The notes below the pieces were generated by a model that was given only the letters and a program-made list of their open reading frames with translations, had not been told where the DNA came from and searched no databases. Positions 1 to 8,301 of a stretch of DNA of 64,000 nucleotides are shown piece by piece (positions within the stretch are counted from its first letter, which is position 1; each line of letters opens with the position of its first letter). A program made the position numbers and the translations under genes. Source of the DNA: Murinocardiopsis flavida (lineage in GTDB: Bacteria; Actinomycetota; Actinomycetes; Streptosporangiales; Streptosporangiaceae); assembly GCF_003014485.1 (NCBI RefSeq), contig NZ_PYGA01000003.1, positions 359,734-423,733 on the forward strand. Reading direction: 5' to 3'.

Positions 1-122
1 ACCGGATCGGGGACGCCTTTGTAGCCCGGTCTCGCCTCACTGATACGGAACGCCAGACCGGCCGCGACTCCAGTAGCGAGTCCGACGAGGCCGGCGATCG
101 CGGCTAGAAGCTCGGCTTGCAC
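1..122 (-). CDS. phoR: PhoR/SenX3-type sensor histidine kinase, N-terminal fragment
   Basis: Only the first 40 or so codons lie in the window, reading leftward from a GTG at 122 and running off the edge. The translation begins VQAELLAAIAGLVGLATGVA, a hydrophobic N-terminal segment followed by a basic stretch. This looks like the membrane anchor of a SenX3/PhoR-type kinase. Position is the main support: in actinobacteria the phosphate-sensing phoR-phoP operon is normally divergent from phoU, exactly as here. No kinase domain is visible, so the call depends on the N-terminal pattern and on synteny. Confidence 0.6.
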   Translation of the reverse strand, partial: MQAELLAAIAGLVGLATGVAAGLAFRISEARPGYKGVPDP

Positions 123-170
123 ATCTCGATCGTAAGCGTCCGGCCCGCGGCTTTACCCGCATGACCACGT

Positions 171-204
171 GTTACAACCGAGGTTCCCCGAGAGTTCACC
201 GTTG
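171..204. promoter_or_regulatory. Candidate PHO box (PhoP operator) between phoR and phoU
   Basis: Two 11-base direct-repeat units start at 183 (GTTCCCC) and 194 (GTTCACC). A weaker GTTACAA-like unit precedes them at about 171. PhoP of streptomycetes binds repeated 11-base units beginning with GTTCACC-like sequence, so these units in the phoU/phoR divergent gap are a plausible autoregulatory site. The match is by eye. Confidence 0.55.
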
Positions 205-244
205 AGTACGAAATGATTCAGCTAGCACCTGGGACGATTTGACC

Positions 245-907
245 ATGCGCGACACTTACCACGAGGACCTCGACGCCCTGGGCGGCCGCCTTGTCGAAAT
301 GACCCGGCTCGCCCGGCACGCCATCGCGAGGGCCACCACCGCTCTGCTCGACGCCGACCTCTCCGCCGCACAGGAGGTCATCTCGGGGGACGAAGCGATC
401 AACCTGCTCGACGACGAGATCGAGCGCAGCGCGTTCGACCTGATGGCGCGCCAGCAGCCGGTGGCGCAGGACCTCCGCGTCATCATCACGGCCCTGCACA
501 TGGGCGGCGACCTGGAGCGCATGGGCGACCACGCCGTCCACCTCGCGAAGGTCGCCCGGCGCCGGCACCCCGATTCCGCGATCCCGCCGGAGCTGCGCTC
601 CACCGTCCTGGAGATGGGCCACCAGGCCGAACTGCTGGTCATCAAGGCCGGCGAGGTCATCTCCAACCGCGACGCCGACACCGCGCTGGAGCTCGACTCC
701 GACGACGACCGCATGGACAAGCTCCGCCGCAAGCTCCTCAAGCGGATCCTCGACCCGAGCTGGTCGCACGGCGTGGAGGCGACCATGGACGTCACCCTCG
801 TCGGCCGGTTCTACGAGCGGTTCGGCGACCACGCGGTGCACGTCGCCGACAACCTGGTGTACATGGTCACGGGCGAGAAGCCGAAGGACTACGAGCCCGA
901 GGCGTGA
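245..907 (+). CDS. phoU: Phosphate signalling protein PhoU
   Basis: 220-residue cytoplasmic protein made of two PhoU three-helix repeats. Each carries the metal-cluster motif: ERMGDHAVHLAKVAR in the first half and ERFGDHAVHVADNL in the second. PhoU links the Pst phosphate transporter to the PhoR kinase and dampens the Pho response when phosphate is plentiful. The ATG at 245 was chosen because a GGGACG Shine-Dalgarno sequence ends 8 bases before it and the family N-terminus (MRDTYHEDL) starts there; an in-frame TTG at 239 has no better signal. It is divergent from the kinase fragment at the left edge and followed by a terminator-like hairpin. Confidence 0.95.
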   Translation: MRDTYHEDLDALGGRLVEMTRLARHAIARATTALLDADLSAAQEVISGDEAINLLDDEIERSAFDLMARQQPVAQDLRVIITALHMGGDLERMGDHAVHLAKVARRRHPDSAIPPELRSTVLEMGHQAELLVIKAGEVISNRDADTALELDSDDDRMDKLRRKLLKRILDPSWSHGVEATMDVTLVGRFYERFGDHAVHVADNLVYMVTGEKPKDYEPEA

Positions 908-938
908 CCCCGCGAGGCCCGCGGAACAGCGGGTCCAG

Positions 939-984
939 GGCGGGGGCGGCGGCCCTCCGGAGCGGGTTCCGGGCCGCCCCCGCC
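939..984 (+). terminator. Hairpin after phoU
   Basis: GGCGGGGGCGG(C)GGCCC at 939-955 pairs with GGGCCGCCCCCGCC at 971-984, with a 3-base bulge and a 15-base loop. There is no clear U-tract, which is usual for actinobacterial terminators. Confidence 0.6.
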
Positions 985-1119
985 GGCTGGCGCATGCACC
1001 GGTCCCTGGCTTTGTCAAGGCCCAAAATGCGGGGCTGACCTGCGCGTTCGTAAATCTGGCAGGTACGGTAAGTCACAGATTCGTGGTACCCTGGGTATAG
1101 CGGAAGGGGTACTTGTCAC

Positions 1120-1602
1120 ATGACTTTCAAGGTCGGCGACACCGTTGTCTACCCCCATCATGGGGCTGCTCGTATTGAAGCGATCGAGACCCGCGCCATC
1201 AAAGGTGTGGATCGGTCTTATCTCGTACTGAAGGTCGACAAGGGCGACCTCACGGTGCGCGTGCCCGCCGAGAACGCCCAGGACGTCGGCGTCCGGGACG
1301 TGGTGGGACAAGAAGGCTTGGACCGGGTGTTCGAGGTGTTGCGCGCTCCGCACACCGAGGAGCCCACGAACTGGTCGCGGCGCTACAAGGCGAACCTGGA
1401 GAAGCTCGCCTCGGGCGACGTCAACAAGGTCGCCGAGGTCGTGCGCGACCTATGGCGGCGCGACAAGGAACGCGGTCTCTCCGCCGGCGAAAAGCGAATG
1501 CTGGCAAAGGCCCGCCAGATTCTGGTGAGTGAACTCGCCCTCGCCGAAAAGACCAATGAGGACAAGGCCGAAGCACTTCTCGACGAAGTCCTCACCAACT
1601 GA
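1120..1602 (+). CDS. carD: CarD-family RNA polymerase-binding transcription regulator
   Basis: 160 residues, close to the mycobacterial CarD length (about 162). The N-terminal RNA-polymerase-interacting domain starts [20 protein letters not shown]. The helical C-terminal part contains [13 protein letters not shown], with the conserved Trp that wedges into the minor groove at the -10 region. CarD binds the beta subunit and stabilises open complexes, especially at ribosomal promoters. Shine-Dalgarno GGAAGGGG (1102-1109) sits 10 bases before the ATG. It heads a tight run with ispF (23-base gap), an arrangement typical of actinobacteria, though the usual ispD between them is missing. Confidence 0.95.
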   Translation: MTFKVGDTVVYPHHGAARIEAIETRAIKGVDRSYLVLKVDKGDLTVRVPAENAQDVGVRDVVGQEGLDRVFEVLRAPHTEEPTNWSRRYKANLEKLASGDVNKVAEVVRDLWRRDKERGLSAGEKRMLAKARQILVSELALAEKTNEDKAEALLDEVLTN

Positions 1603-1625
1603 AGAACACTGAGAACATCATATTC

Positions 1626-2114
1626 ATGGTGAATATGCCCCGGGTGGGCGTCGGTAGCGACGTCCACCCGTTCATGTCCGGCCGCCCCCTTTTCCTCGCC
1701 GGGCTGCAATGGCCGGGCGAGGACGGGGTCAGCGGCCACTCCGACGGCGACGTCGCCGCGCACGCCGCGTGCGACGCCCTCTTCTCCGCCTGCGGGCTGG
1801 GCGACCTCGGCGCCCAGTTCGGCACGGCCGACCCCGCCTGGAAGGGCGCCTCCGGTGTCGCGCTGCTCGCCGAGGCGGCCGCGCGGGTCCGCGCGGCCGG
1901 CTTCGCCATCGGCAACGTCGCCGTGCAGATCATCGGCAACCGCCCCGCGTTCGCCCCGCGCCGCGGCGAGGCCGAGAAGGTGCTCTCCGACGCCGTGGGG
2001 GCCCCTGTGTCGCTCTCGGCCACCACGACCGACGGCCTCGGCCTCACCGGCAGGGGCGAGGGGATCGCCGCCATCGCCACGGCCCTGTGCGTGGCGCGCG
2101 ACCCCGCCGACTAG
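1626..2114 (+). CDS. ispF: 2-C-methyl-D-erythritol 2,4-cyclodiphosphate synthase
   Basis: 162 residues, full length for IspF. It converts CDP-ME 2-phosphate to the cyclic diphosphate in the non-mevalonate isoprenoid pathway. Zinc ligands are visible in GSDVHPF (Asp and His) and in the His of [16 protein letters not shown]. The C-terminal signature [18 protein letters not shown] binds the cytidine/trimer-interface region. Start could be the ATG at 1626 or the one at 1635 ([11 protein letters not shown]), which matches the family N-terminus better; neither has a strong ribosome site. carD ends 23 bases upstream, so translation may be coupled. Confidence 0.95.
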   Translation: MVNMPRVGVGSDVHPFMSGRPLFLAGLQWPGEDGVSGHSDGDVAAHAACDALFSACGLGDLGAQFGTADPAWKGASGVALLAEAAARVRAAGFAIGNVAVQIIGNRPAFAPRRGEAEKVLSDAVGAPVSLSATTTDGLGLTGRGEGIAAIATALCVARDPAD

Positions 2115-2169
2115 CCCGCCGGGTGCCGTTTCCGTTTCCGTTTCCGTTGCTGTGGGCCGTGCCGGGCGC

Positions 2170-3663
2170 TCAGCCCTCGGGCGGGATCGGGCCGCTGCGC
2201 ACCCGCAGCGACGGCGGGCCCGGCGGCACGCTCGGCGCGGTTCCGCGGCGCGGTTTGAGCACCATCGGGTGCTTGTGCAACCGCGGGGTGGGTGCGGTCG
2301 TGGGCTCGTCAGCGGCCTCGGGCGCCGCGCCGTCGAACGCCGGACCGGTGGGCGCCGCGATCAGCGGGTGCGCTTCGTCGCTGGTGGGGTCGTCGGCGAG
2401 GAGGTCCCCGGCGAAACCGTCGTCCTCGGTGTCGGCGGAGTCGGGCGCCGCGGCGTTCGTGGACGCGTGCTTGATGGGGTTGCCGGTGGGGGTGCGCTTG
2501 GGCAGCACCGGGACATCGGAGGCCGCGGCGAGGGCTGCAGCGTCGTCGTGCGTCGCGCTGTTCACCGCGGCGGGTGCCGGCGCTTCGTCGGTCGGCTCGG
2601 CGGCCGGGGCGGCGGTGTCGGCCGGCTCGCCCCGATCTCCGTGCCGCTCCTCGTCCCGCTCCTCGTCCCGCTCCCCGTCGTGCTCTTCGGCCGCCTCGAC
2701 GGGGGCGGCGGTGTCGGCCCCGTCGAGGTCGTCGTCGGTGCGGGCGGCGGGCACGAAGGGTTCCTCGGACGCCCGGAGCGGTTCGGCGGGTCCGGATCCG
2801 GCCGGCTCAGCGTCAAGCGCCGCGGCTTCGGGCGCCGGTGCGTCGCCGTCATCGGACCGTGGCGGCCCGGCCTCGGCCTCGGCAAGGTCGGCGACCTCGT
2901 CGCGGTCGAGCACCCGCACGGTCGCGTCGTCGGAGTCCTCGGGGCCGTCGCTGCGGAACCACGCGTCGCCGGCCACCTCGGTGCGCGGGACCTCGGCTGA
3001 GAGCGGGGTGTCGGCCGCGACCGGTCCCGGAGCGTCGAACCCAGGGACGACGGCCGAGGAGCGGAGCGGGACGGTATCGGGGGCGCCGCGGGCGTGGCGC
3101 GGCTGCTCCACGGGCTCGTCCGCCACGGTGTCGTCGTCGGGGGGGAGTTCGGCGGTGCGCCGCGCCCGCCGGGGCGCCCGCACCGCCGCACGGGGCCGTG
3201 CGCGGCCGTCGCGCAGGTGCACGATGACCCACAGCCAGAGCCGGAACGCCATGAGCAGGGCCGCCCAGGGGGCGACGGCGGCGAGCACCGGGGCGAAGTC
3301 CGCGTACAACTCCCGGTTGAGCAGGTGCAGGGCCGTCGTCGTCGCGGCGATGCCGATGAGGGCGAGGACCAGGATGTCGACCCAGACCCGCTGCGACGGC
3401 GGCGCCGCGCGGAGCAGATAGGTCGTCCAGAACGCCATGACCAGGAGCAGCGTGAAAATGGCCGGATAAAGATGCGCCATTTCCGCGGAGATGTTGCCCT
3501 GCCGGGCGACCTGGTACATGCCGTTGTAGGAGACGAAGACGGCGAGCGCCGCGATAACGGTGACACCGACGCCGCCCAGAATGATGACGGAGATCGGTGA
3601 ACCCGGAGCGGGCCTCCGGTCGGCGGAGGGGCCGGCGGTCGGCTGGGAGGTTTTTTCGGCCAT
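2170..3663 (-). CDS. DUF2637-type membrane protein with long acidic tail
   Basis: 497 residues. The first 150 or so hold four hydrophobic segments (roughly residues 22-46, 62-84, 93-113 and 123-147), the layout of DUF2637 proteins, whose function is unknown and which resemble plasmid-spread proteins of streptomycetes. Residues 150-497 are low-complexity, rich in Asp, Glu, Ala and Pro, and predicted cytosolic and disordered, ending in a short basic-proline tail. It is divergent from cysS and converges on ispF. Nothing in the context assigns a role. Confidence 0.8.
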   Translation of the reverse strand: MAEKTSQPTAGPSADRRPAPGSPISVIILGGVGVTVIAALAVFVSYNGMYQVARQGNISAEMAHLYPAIFTLLLVMAFWTTYLLRAAPPSQRVWVDILVLALIGIAATTTALHLLNRELYADFAPVLAAVAPWAALLMAFRLWLWVIVHLRDGRARPRAAVRAPRRARRTAELPPDDDTVADEPVEQPRHARGAPDTVPLRSSAVVPGFDAPGPVAADTPLSAEVPRTEVAGDAWFRSDGPEDSDDATVRVLDRDEVADLAEAEAGPPRSDDGDAPAPEAAALDAEPAGSGPAEPLRASEEPFVPAARTDDDLDGADTAAPVEAAEEHDGERDEERDEERHGDRGEPADTAAPAAEPTDEAPAPAAVNSATHDDAAALAAASDVPVLPKRTPTGNPIKHASTNAAAPDSADTEDDGFAGDLLADDPTSDEAHPLIAAPTGPAFDGAAPEAADEPTTAPTPRLHKHPMVLKPRRGTAPSVPPGPPSLRVRSGPIPPEG

Positions 3664-3890
3664 CGTGGGCAGCAGGGTACCCCGGTTTGCGCCGGTAATT
3701 CGAGGTCACGCACGAAAACGGCGGGATACCGGCGGGACGTGCGCACCCGGCTGCGGCCGCCGTCGGCGGAACTGCGCAGGACAGCGGTCCGCGCGGCCGC
3801 GGCGGCACGGCGGCGGGCCGGGTCGGGGCGGGCCGCCGTACCGTCCCATGTGGCCGCGTGATAGGCCGCGGTGCGGCTAGGCTGGGACGC

Positions 3891-5288
3891 GTGAGTCTGC
3901 GCTTCTACGACACCCGAGCCCGCGAGGTCCGCGATTTCACCCCCCTGCGCGAGGGGTGCGTCTCGCTGTACCTGTGCGGCGCCACGGTGCAGGCGCCGCC
4001 GCACATCGGGCACATCCGCTCCGGTGTGACATTCGACATCCTGCGGCGGTGGCTCCTCCACAAGGGCTACGACGTCACGTTCTGCCGCAATGTCACCGAC
4101 ATCGACGACAAGATCATCAACCTCGCGAAGGCCGAGGCCGTCGAGTGGTGGCGCGTCAGCGAGCGCAACCAGCGCGCCTTCACCCGCGCCTACGAGATCC
4201 TGGGCTGCCTGCCGCCTACCGTCGAGCCGCGCGCCACCGGGCACATCCCGGAGATGATCGAGCTCATGCGGCGGCTCATCGACCGCGGGCACGCCTACGC
4301 CGCCGACGACGGCTCCGGCGACGTCTACTTCAAGGTCGACTCCTACCCCGCCTACGGCGAGCTCTCCGGCCAGCGCCCGGACGAAATGCGCGACGCCGAC
4401 GACGGCGGGGGCCGCGCCAAGCGCGACTCCCGCGACTTCGCGCTGTGGAAGGGCGCCCGCCCCGGCGAGCCCGACTGGGCCACCCCCTGGGGTCGCGGCC
4501 GCCCGGGGTGGCACCTGGAGTGCTCCGCCATGGCCACCAAGTACCTCGGCGGCACCTTCGACATCCACGGCGGCGGCCTCGACCTGGTGTTCCCGCACCA
4601 CGAGAACGAAGAGGCGCAGTCGCGCGCCGCCGGCGACGGGTTCGCCCGCTACTGGCTGCACAACGGCATGCTCACCATGGGCGGCGAGAAGATGGGCAAG
4701 TCCCTCGGCAACTCGCTGCTCATCCCCGACGTCGTCCAGCGGGTGCGCCCCGTCGAGCTGCGCTACTACCTCGGCCAGGTGCAGTACCGCTCCAGCCAAG
4801 ACTACTCCGAGGAGGCGCTGCACGAGGCCGCGGCCGCGTACCAGCGCATCGAGGGCTTCCTCACCCGGGCCGGCGAGATCACGGGCCCGGTGGGCACCGC
4901 CGACGTCCCCGCCGGCTTCGCGGCGGCCCTCGACGACGACCTCGGCGTCTCCCAGGCTCTCGCGGTGGTGCACGGCCACGTGCGCGACGGCAACTCCGCC
5001 CTCGCCGAAGGGGCGAAGGAGCGGGCCGCCGGTCTCGCGGCCGAGCTGCGCGCCATGCTCGGCGTCCTCGGGGTCGACCCGCTGTCCGAGCAGTGGTCCG
5101 GCGCCGGCGACTCCGGGCTGCGCGGCGTCGTCGACGCCCTCGTGTCCGTCGCCGTCGAGCAGCGCCAGGCGGCCCGCGCCCGCAAGGACTACGCCACCGC
5201 CGACACCATCCGCGACCGGCTCGCCGAGGCGGGCATCGTGGTCGAAGACACCCCCAACGGTCCCCGTTGGGAACTCAAACACGGCTGA
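3891..5288 (+). CDS. cysS: Cysteinyl-tRNA synthetase
   Basis: 465 residues, normal length. Charges tRNA-Cys. Class I signatures: [10 protein letters not shown] (the HIGH motif) and [12 protein letters not shown] (KMSKS, here KMGKS). Zinc ligands are the early Cys in LCGATVQ, the Cys in HLECSAM, and HHENE. The GTG at 3891 (VSLRFYDT) is chosen because it matches the family N-terminus; an upstream in-frame ATG at 3858 would add unrelated residues. It lies between ispF and rlmB in the conserved carD-ispF-cysS-rlmB block. Confidence 0.96.
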   Translation: MSLRFYDTRAREVRDFTPLREGCVSLYLCGATVQAPPHIGHIRSGVTFDILRRWLLHKGYDVTFCRNVTDIDDKIINLAKAEAVEWWRVSERNQRAFTRAYEILGCLPPTVEPRATGHIPEMIELMRRLIDRGHAYAADDGSGDVYFKVDSYPAYGELSGQRPDEMRDADDGGGRAKRDSRDFALWKGARPGEPDWATPWGRGRPGWHLECSAMATKYLGGTFDIHGGGLDLVFPHHENEEAQSRAAGDGFARYWLHNGMLTMGGEKMGKSLGNSLLIPDVVQRVRPVELRYYLGQVQYRSSQDYSEEALHEAAAAYQRIEGFLTRAGEITGPVGTADVPAGFAAALDDDLGVSQALAVVHGHVRDGNSALAEGAKERAAGLAAELRAMLGVLGVDPLSEQWSGAGDSGLRGVVDALVSVAVEQRQAARARKDYATADTIRDRLAEAGIVVEDTPNGPRWELKHG

Positions 5289-5511
5289 ACCACAACCCGC
5301 GCGCGGCCATCATTGAAGCGGTGGCATTGAAGCGGCGGCCCGCGCACCGTCCGCGCCTCTGGGCGCCGTCCCGCGCCCGGTGCCGGCCACCGACGCCGAT
5401 CTGCGCCCGTGCCAGCACGGGCCCGAATGCGGCCCAACCTCCCGCGCCGCGGCGCGGGAGGGCCCCGCGTGTCCGCGCGGGGCGAGCGTTTCCACGGAAG
5501 GACGGGCAGCG

Positions 5512-6477
5512 ATGCCGGCGAAGAAGAGCAAGAAGGGCCCGACCAAGGGCAGCGGGGGCAAGGGCCGGCGCTCGCTCGAAGGCAAGAAGACCACCCTGCC
5601 CGCCGAGGAGCGCCACTGGCACGGCCAGAAGCAGCGCCGCGCGGCGCAGGGCACGGACGCCGGGGACAGGTCCGGCCCCGGCGCGCCGCGCTCCGGCGGC
5701 TCCCGGGGCGGCGGAGCGAAGTCCGAACTGCTCATCGGCCGCAACCCCGTCGTGGAGGCGCTGCGGGCCGGGATGCCCGCGACCAGGCTGTTCCTCGCCA
5801 ACAGCATGGAGAACGACGACCGGGTGAACGAGGCCGCCAAGCTGGCCGGTGCGGCGGGCGTCGAGATCCTGGAGGTCAACCGGGCCGAACTCGACCGCCG
5901 AAGCGAGAGCAACGGCCACCCCGGCGCCGTGCACCAGGGCATCGCCCTCCAGGTGCGGCCGTACCGCTACTGGGCCGACGGCGACCTGCTCGACGCCGCC
6001 CGCTCCGCCGAGGCCCCGGCGCTGATCATCGCCCTCGACGGGGTCACCGACCCGCACAACCTCGGGGCCGTCGCCCGGTCGGCCGCAGCGTTCGGCTCCC
6101 ACGGCCTGCTCATCCCGGAGCGCCGCGCCGCGGGGGTCACCACCGCCGCGTGGAAGACCTCGGCCGGCACCCTCGCGCGGCTGCCGATCGCCCAGGCCAC
6201 CAACCTCACCCGCACGCTGGAGGCGTACAAGAAGGCCGGCCTGTTCGTCGTCGGGCTGGGCGGCGAGGGCGACACCCCCCTCGACCGGCTCGACCTCGCC
6301 ACCGGCCCGCTGGTCCTCGTGGTCGGCTCCGAGGGCAAGGGCCTGTCGCGGCTGGTCAGGGAGACCTGCGACGCCGTGGCGAGCATCCCGATCACCGGGG
6401 CGGAGTCGCTGAACGCGTCGGTCGCCGCGGGCGTCGCGCTCTACGAGGTGGCCCGCCGGAGGTCGTCCCGGCACTGA
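5512..6477 (+). CDS. rlmB: TrmH/SPOUT 23S rRNA (guanosine-2'-O)-methyltransferase RlmB
   Basis: 321 residues. The first 70 are a basic, Lys/Gly-rich extension typical of actinobacterial RlmB. An L30e-like substrate-binding domain follows (from [16 protein letters not shown]), then the SPOUT knot. The three knot motifs are all present: [23 protein letters not shown] and [19 protein letters not shown]. It methylates the ribose of a guanosine in 23S rRNA. The ATG at 5512 has GGAAGGACGGG just upstream; an earlier in-frame ATG at 5380 lacks a ribosome site and would add non-family sequence. The leader contains a GCCCGTGC/GCACGGGC hairpin and two copies of a 14-base repeat (5311-5338). Confidence 0.94.
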   Translation: MPAKKSKKGPTKGSGGKGRRSLEGKKTTLPAEERHWHGQKQRRAAQGTDAGDRSGPGAPRSGGSRGGGAKSELLIGRNPVVEALRAGMPATRLFLANSMENDDRVNEAAKLAGAAGVEILEVNRAELDRRSESNGHPGAVHQGIALQVRPYRYWADGDLLDAARSAEAPALIIALDGVTDPHNLGAVARSAAAFGSHGLLIPERRAAGVTTAAWKTSAGTLARLPIAQATNLTRTLEAYKKAGLFVVGLGGEGDTPLDRLDLATGPLVLVVGSEGKGLSRLVRETCDAVASIPITGAESLNASVAAGVALYEVARRRSSRH

Positions 6478-6517
6478 TCGCGAACCGGTAGCATTTCGAC
6501 GTGGTGCACTGCGCCCG

Positions 6518-6593
6518 GCCGGTGTAGCTCAACAGGCAGAGCAATCGCCTTGTAAGCGATAGGTTAGGGGTTCAAATCCCCTCACCGGCTCCA
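6518..6593 (+). tRNA. tRNA-Thr (anticodon TGT)
   Basis: Full cloverleaf. Acceptor GCCGGTG (6518-6524) pairs with CACCGGC (6583-6589), followed by discriminator T and an encoded CCA (6591-6593). The anticodon stem is ATCGC/GCGAT with loop CTTGTAA, giving anticodon TGT at 6551-6553, which reads ACA. The T-arm has GGTTCAAATCC. Confidence 0.97.
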
Positions 6594-6630
6594 AGAACCT
6601 GTATCACCGCAGGTCAGAGCATAGACAACC

Positions 6631-6662
6631 AACGGCCGCCCGCGACTCAGCGGGCGGCCGTT
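6631..6662 (+). terminator. Strong hairpin after tRNA-Thr
   Basis: AACGGCCGCCCGC (6631-6643) pairs perfectly with GCGGGCGGCCGTT (6650-6662) around a 6-base loop. It is placed to end the tRNA transcript, and also that of the small leftward gene downstream. Confidence 0.8.
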
Positions 6663-6682
6663 GCACATTCATTGCACATTCG
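6661..6682. repeat. Two tandem 11-base repeats
   Basis: TTGCACATTCA is followed directly by TTGCACATTCG. These A/T-richer repeats begin inside the right arm of the terminator beside the tRNA gene. They could be recombination or binding sites of a former element, but no integrase gene is present. Confidence 0.6.
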
Positions 6683-6711
6683 ATCGGGCTACACCAATCG
6701 CTTGTGCACGG

Positions 6712-7023
6712 TCAGTCCCGGCTGTCCGCGCCGATCCGTCCGCCATGGGTTGCATCAGGTGTGCACGACCCTGGCCGAGGAGTTCTTGGGAGCGCGGCAA
6801 GGACTGCGGGCGCCACATCCCTGTCGGCGAGCACTGGGCTGCCGTCCGAGTCGTCTCCGATGTGTCGCAGGCCCGCAGCGGCGGCGGTCGAGAGCGAGGC
6901 GCGGTTGCCGGGCCGCATCCGGGCGACCACCGGGGTCCCCGGATCGTGTTCGGCGTGGAGTGCGAGCACGTCGGCGAGGTCCGTCCGATCCGGGACGTGC
7001 AGGGTGAATCCTTCGGTTCGCAT
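6712..7023 (-). CDS. Small protein of unknown function
   Basis: 103 residues from an ATG at 7023, with AGAGGGG about 5 bases before it on the minus strand. It begins MRTEGFTLHVPDRTDLADVL and is soluble, with no membrane segment or motif I recognise. The second half (DDSDGSPVLADRDVAPAVL and onward) is Pro/Arg-rich and less protein-like, so this could be a decayed gene end. It sits alone between tRNA-Thr and a divergent serine hydrolase. It is real only on the strength of its ribosome site and its fairly regular first 60 codons. Confidence 0.4.
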   Translation of the reverse strand: MRTEGFTLHVPDRTDLADVLALHAEHDPGTPVVARMRPGNRASLSTAAAAGLRHIGDDSDGSPVLADRDVAPAVLAALPRTPRPGSCTPDATHGGRIGADSRD

Positions 7024-7237
7024 GGTCACCCCTCTGTCGCACATCTCGCGGCCGTGCGGAGCCTACCCCGGGCCGGCGTACGCCGTGTTGCGCCCGGTGA
7101 GAGGGGGTTTTTGTTTCGGCCCTCGTTCTTGACCGGATATCGGGCATGTGCGCGGACCGTTCTGGTGAGTCCCGCGCCGCGGCGGGTATCCGCCTTTCAG
7201 CGGGGTTGCCGGGGGGAGACCTGCGAGGAGGGGCGAC

Positions 7238-8272
7238 GTGCGGGACGGTGATTGGATTGCCGACACGGCCGCGGAGATCCGCGGCGTGCTGAAGGTCATG
7301 GTGGACGCCGAGTGGCTGCCGGGCGGGGCCGCGGTCGTCGGTACCGGGAACATGTGGGAGTTCGTGACCGTCGGGGAGGTGGGCCCGGAGCCCGGGCCGG
7401 GGTCCGGCCCGGCGCAGACCGCGCCGGACGTCCGCTACGACGTCGCGAGCCTGACCAAGGTCATGGCCACGTGGCCGCTCGTGGGGCGCGCACTTGCCGA
7501 CGACGTGCTCGACCTCGACACGCCGCTGTCGGAGTACGTGGCCGGCGGGCCGTTTCCCGCAGGGGAGGTGACGGTGCGCGCGATCCTCACTCACACCTCG
7601 CGGCTGAATCCGGTGGCCTGGCTCGACCCCTACGTCGGTACCGACAGGGACCTGCTGGAGTCGATCCTCTCCGAACCGCTGGACGAACCGGGGTACCGCC
7701 CCATCGACCGCGGGTTCATCCTGCTCGGGATGCTGCTGGAGCGGCTGCTCGACGGCCGGCTGGACCGGCTCGCCGAGGAGACGTGGCGGGCCGCCGGCAT
7801 GGCCGCGACGTCCTACGGCCCGCTGCCGCGCTCGGCGTCGGTGGCGCCGACGGGGCGCCGCATCGTCGGCGCGGCGCCCACCTGGGGCGTCGTGCACGAC
7901 GAGGCAGCGGCGCTGATGGGCGGCGTCGCCGGGCACTGCGGGGTCTTCAGCACGGCGACGGACCTCGGCGCGTTCGCCCGCGACCTGCTGCGCGCGCACG
8001 GCGGCGAGGGCGGGCCGAGCACGTTCGCGCGGTTCCTGCGGCAGAGCTGGCGCCCGCAGGTGGTCGTCGACGAACGCCGTTCGCGCGGGCTCGCGTGGCT
8101 GGTCACGGGCAGTGGCGTGGTCTACCACCACGGGTACACCGGGACGAGTCTCTTTATGCAACCCGATGCGGGCCGATACGTGGGCCTCTTGACCAACGCG
8201 GTGCATTTCGGCCGCCGCCGCCCCGGCCTCGCCGACCTGCGGGCGGCGGCCCGGGCGGCGTTCGCGAACTGA
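7238..8272 (+). CDS. Beta-lactamase-fold serine hydrolase (class C/esterase family)
   Basis: 344 residues from a GTG preceded by GAGGAGGGG. The SxxK motif is DVASLTKVMA at about residue 70, followed by LDLDTPLSEYV and ILTHTSRL, all typical of the class C beta-lactamase/esterase-B family. HHGYTGTSLFMQP near the C-terminus fits the third motif (HxG). The second motif is unusual: the Tyr of the YxN box is not in its normal place; the local sequence is GYRPIDRGFILLG, with the Tyr two residues early. No signal peptide is seen, so it is probably cytoplasmic. Substrate unknown; such proteins act as esterases or peptidases more often than as lactamases. Confidence 0.85.
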   Translation: MRDGDWIADTAAEIRGVLKVMVDAEWLPGGAAVVGTGNMWEFVTVGEVGPEPGPGSGPAQTAPDVRYDVASLTKVMATWPLVGRALADDVLDLDTPLSEYVAGGPFPAGEVTVRAILTHTSRLNPVAWLDPYVGTDRDLLESILSEPLDEPGYRPIDRGFILLGMLLERLLDGRLDRLAEETWRAAGMAATSYGPLPRSASVAPTGRRIVGAAPTWGVVHDEAAALMGGVAGHCGVFSTATDLGAFARDLLRAHGGEGGPSTFARFLRQSWRPQVVVDERRSRGLAWLVTGSGVVYHHGYTGTSLFMQPDAGRYVGLLTNAVHFGRRRPGLADLRAAARAAFAN

Positions 8273-8301
8273 CGCGCCGCCCCAGGGGGCGCGGGCCCCG
8301 G

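Noticed and set aside
2562..5282. 906-codon open frame on the minus strand opposite cysS and the DUF2637 gene
   Set aside because: It runs antisense to two well-supported genes, its translation is low-complexity (His/Asp/Ala/Val- then Arg/Pro/Ser-rich), and it fits the shadow frame expected of high-GC DNA.
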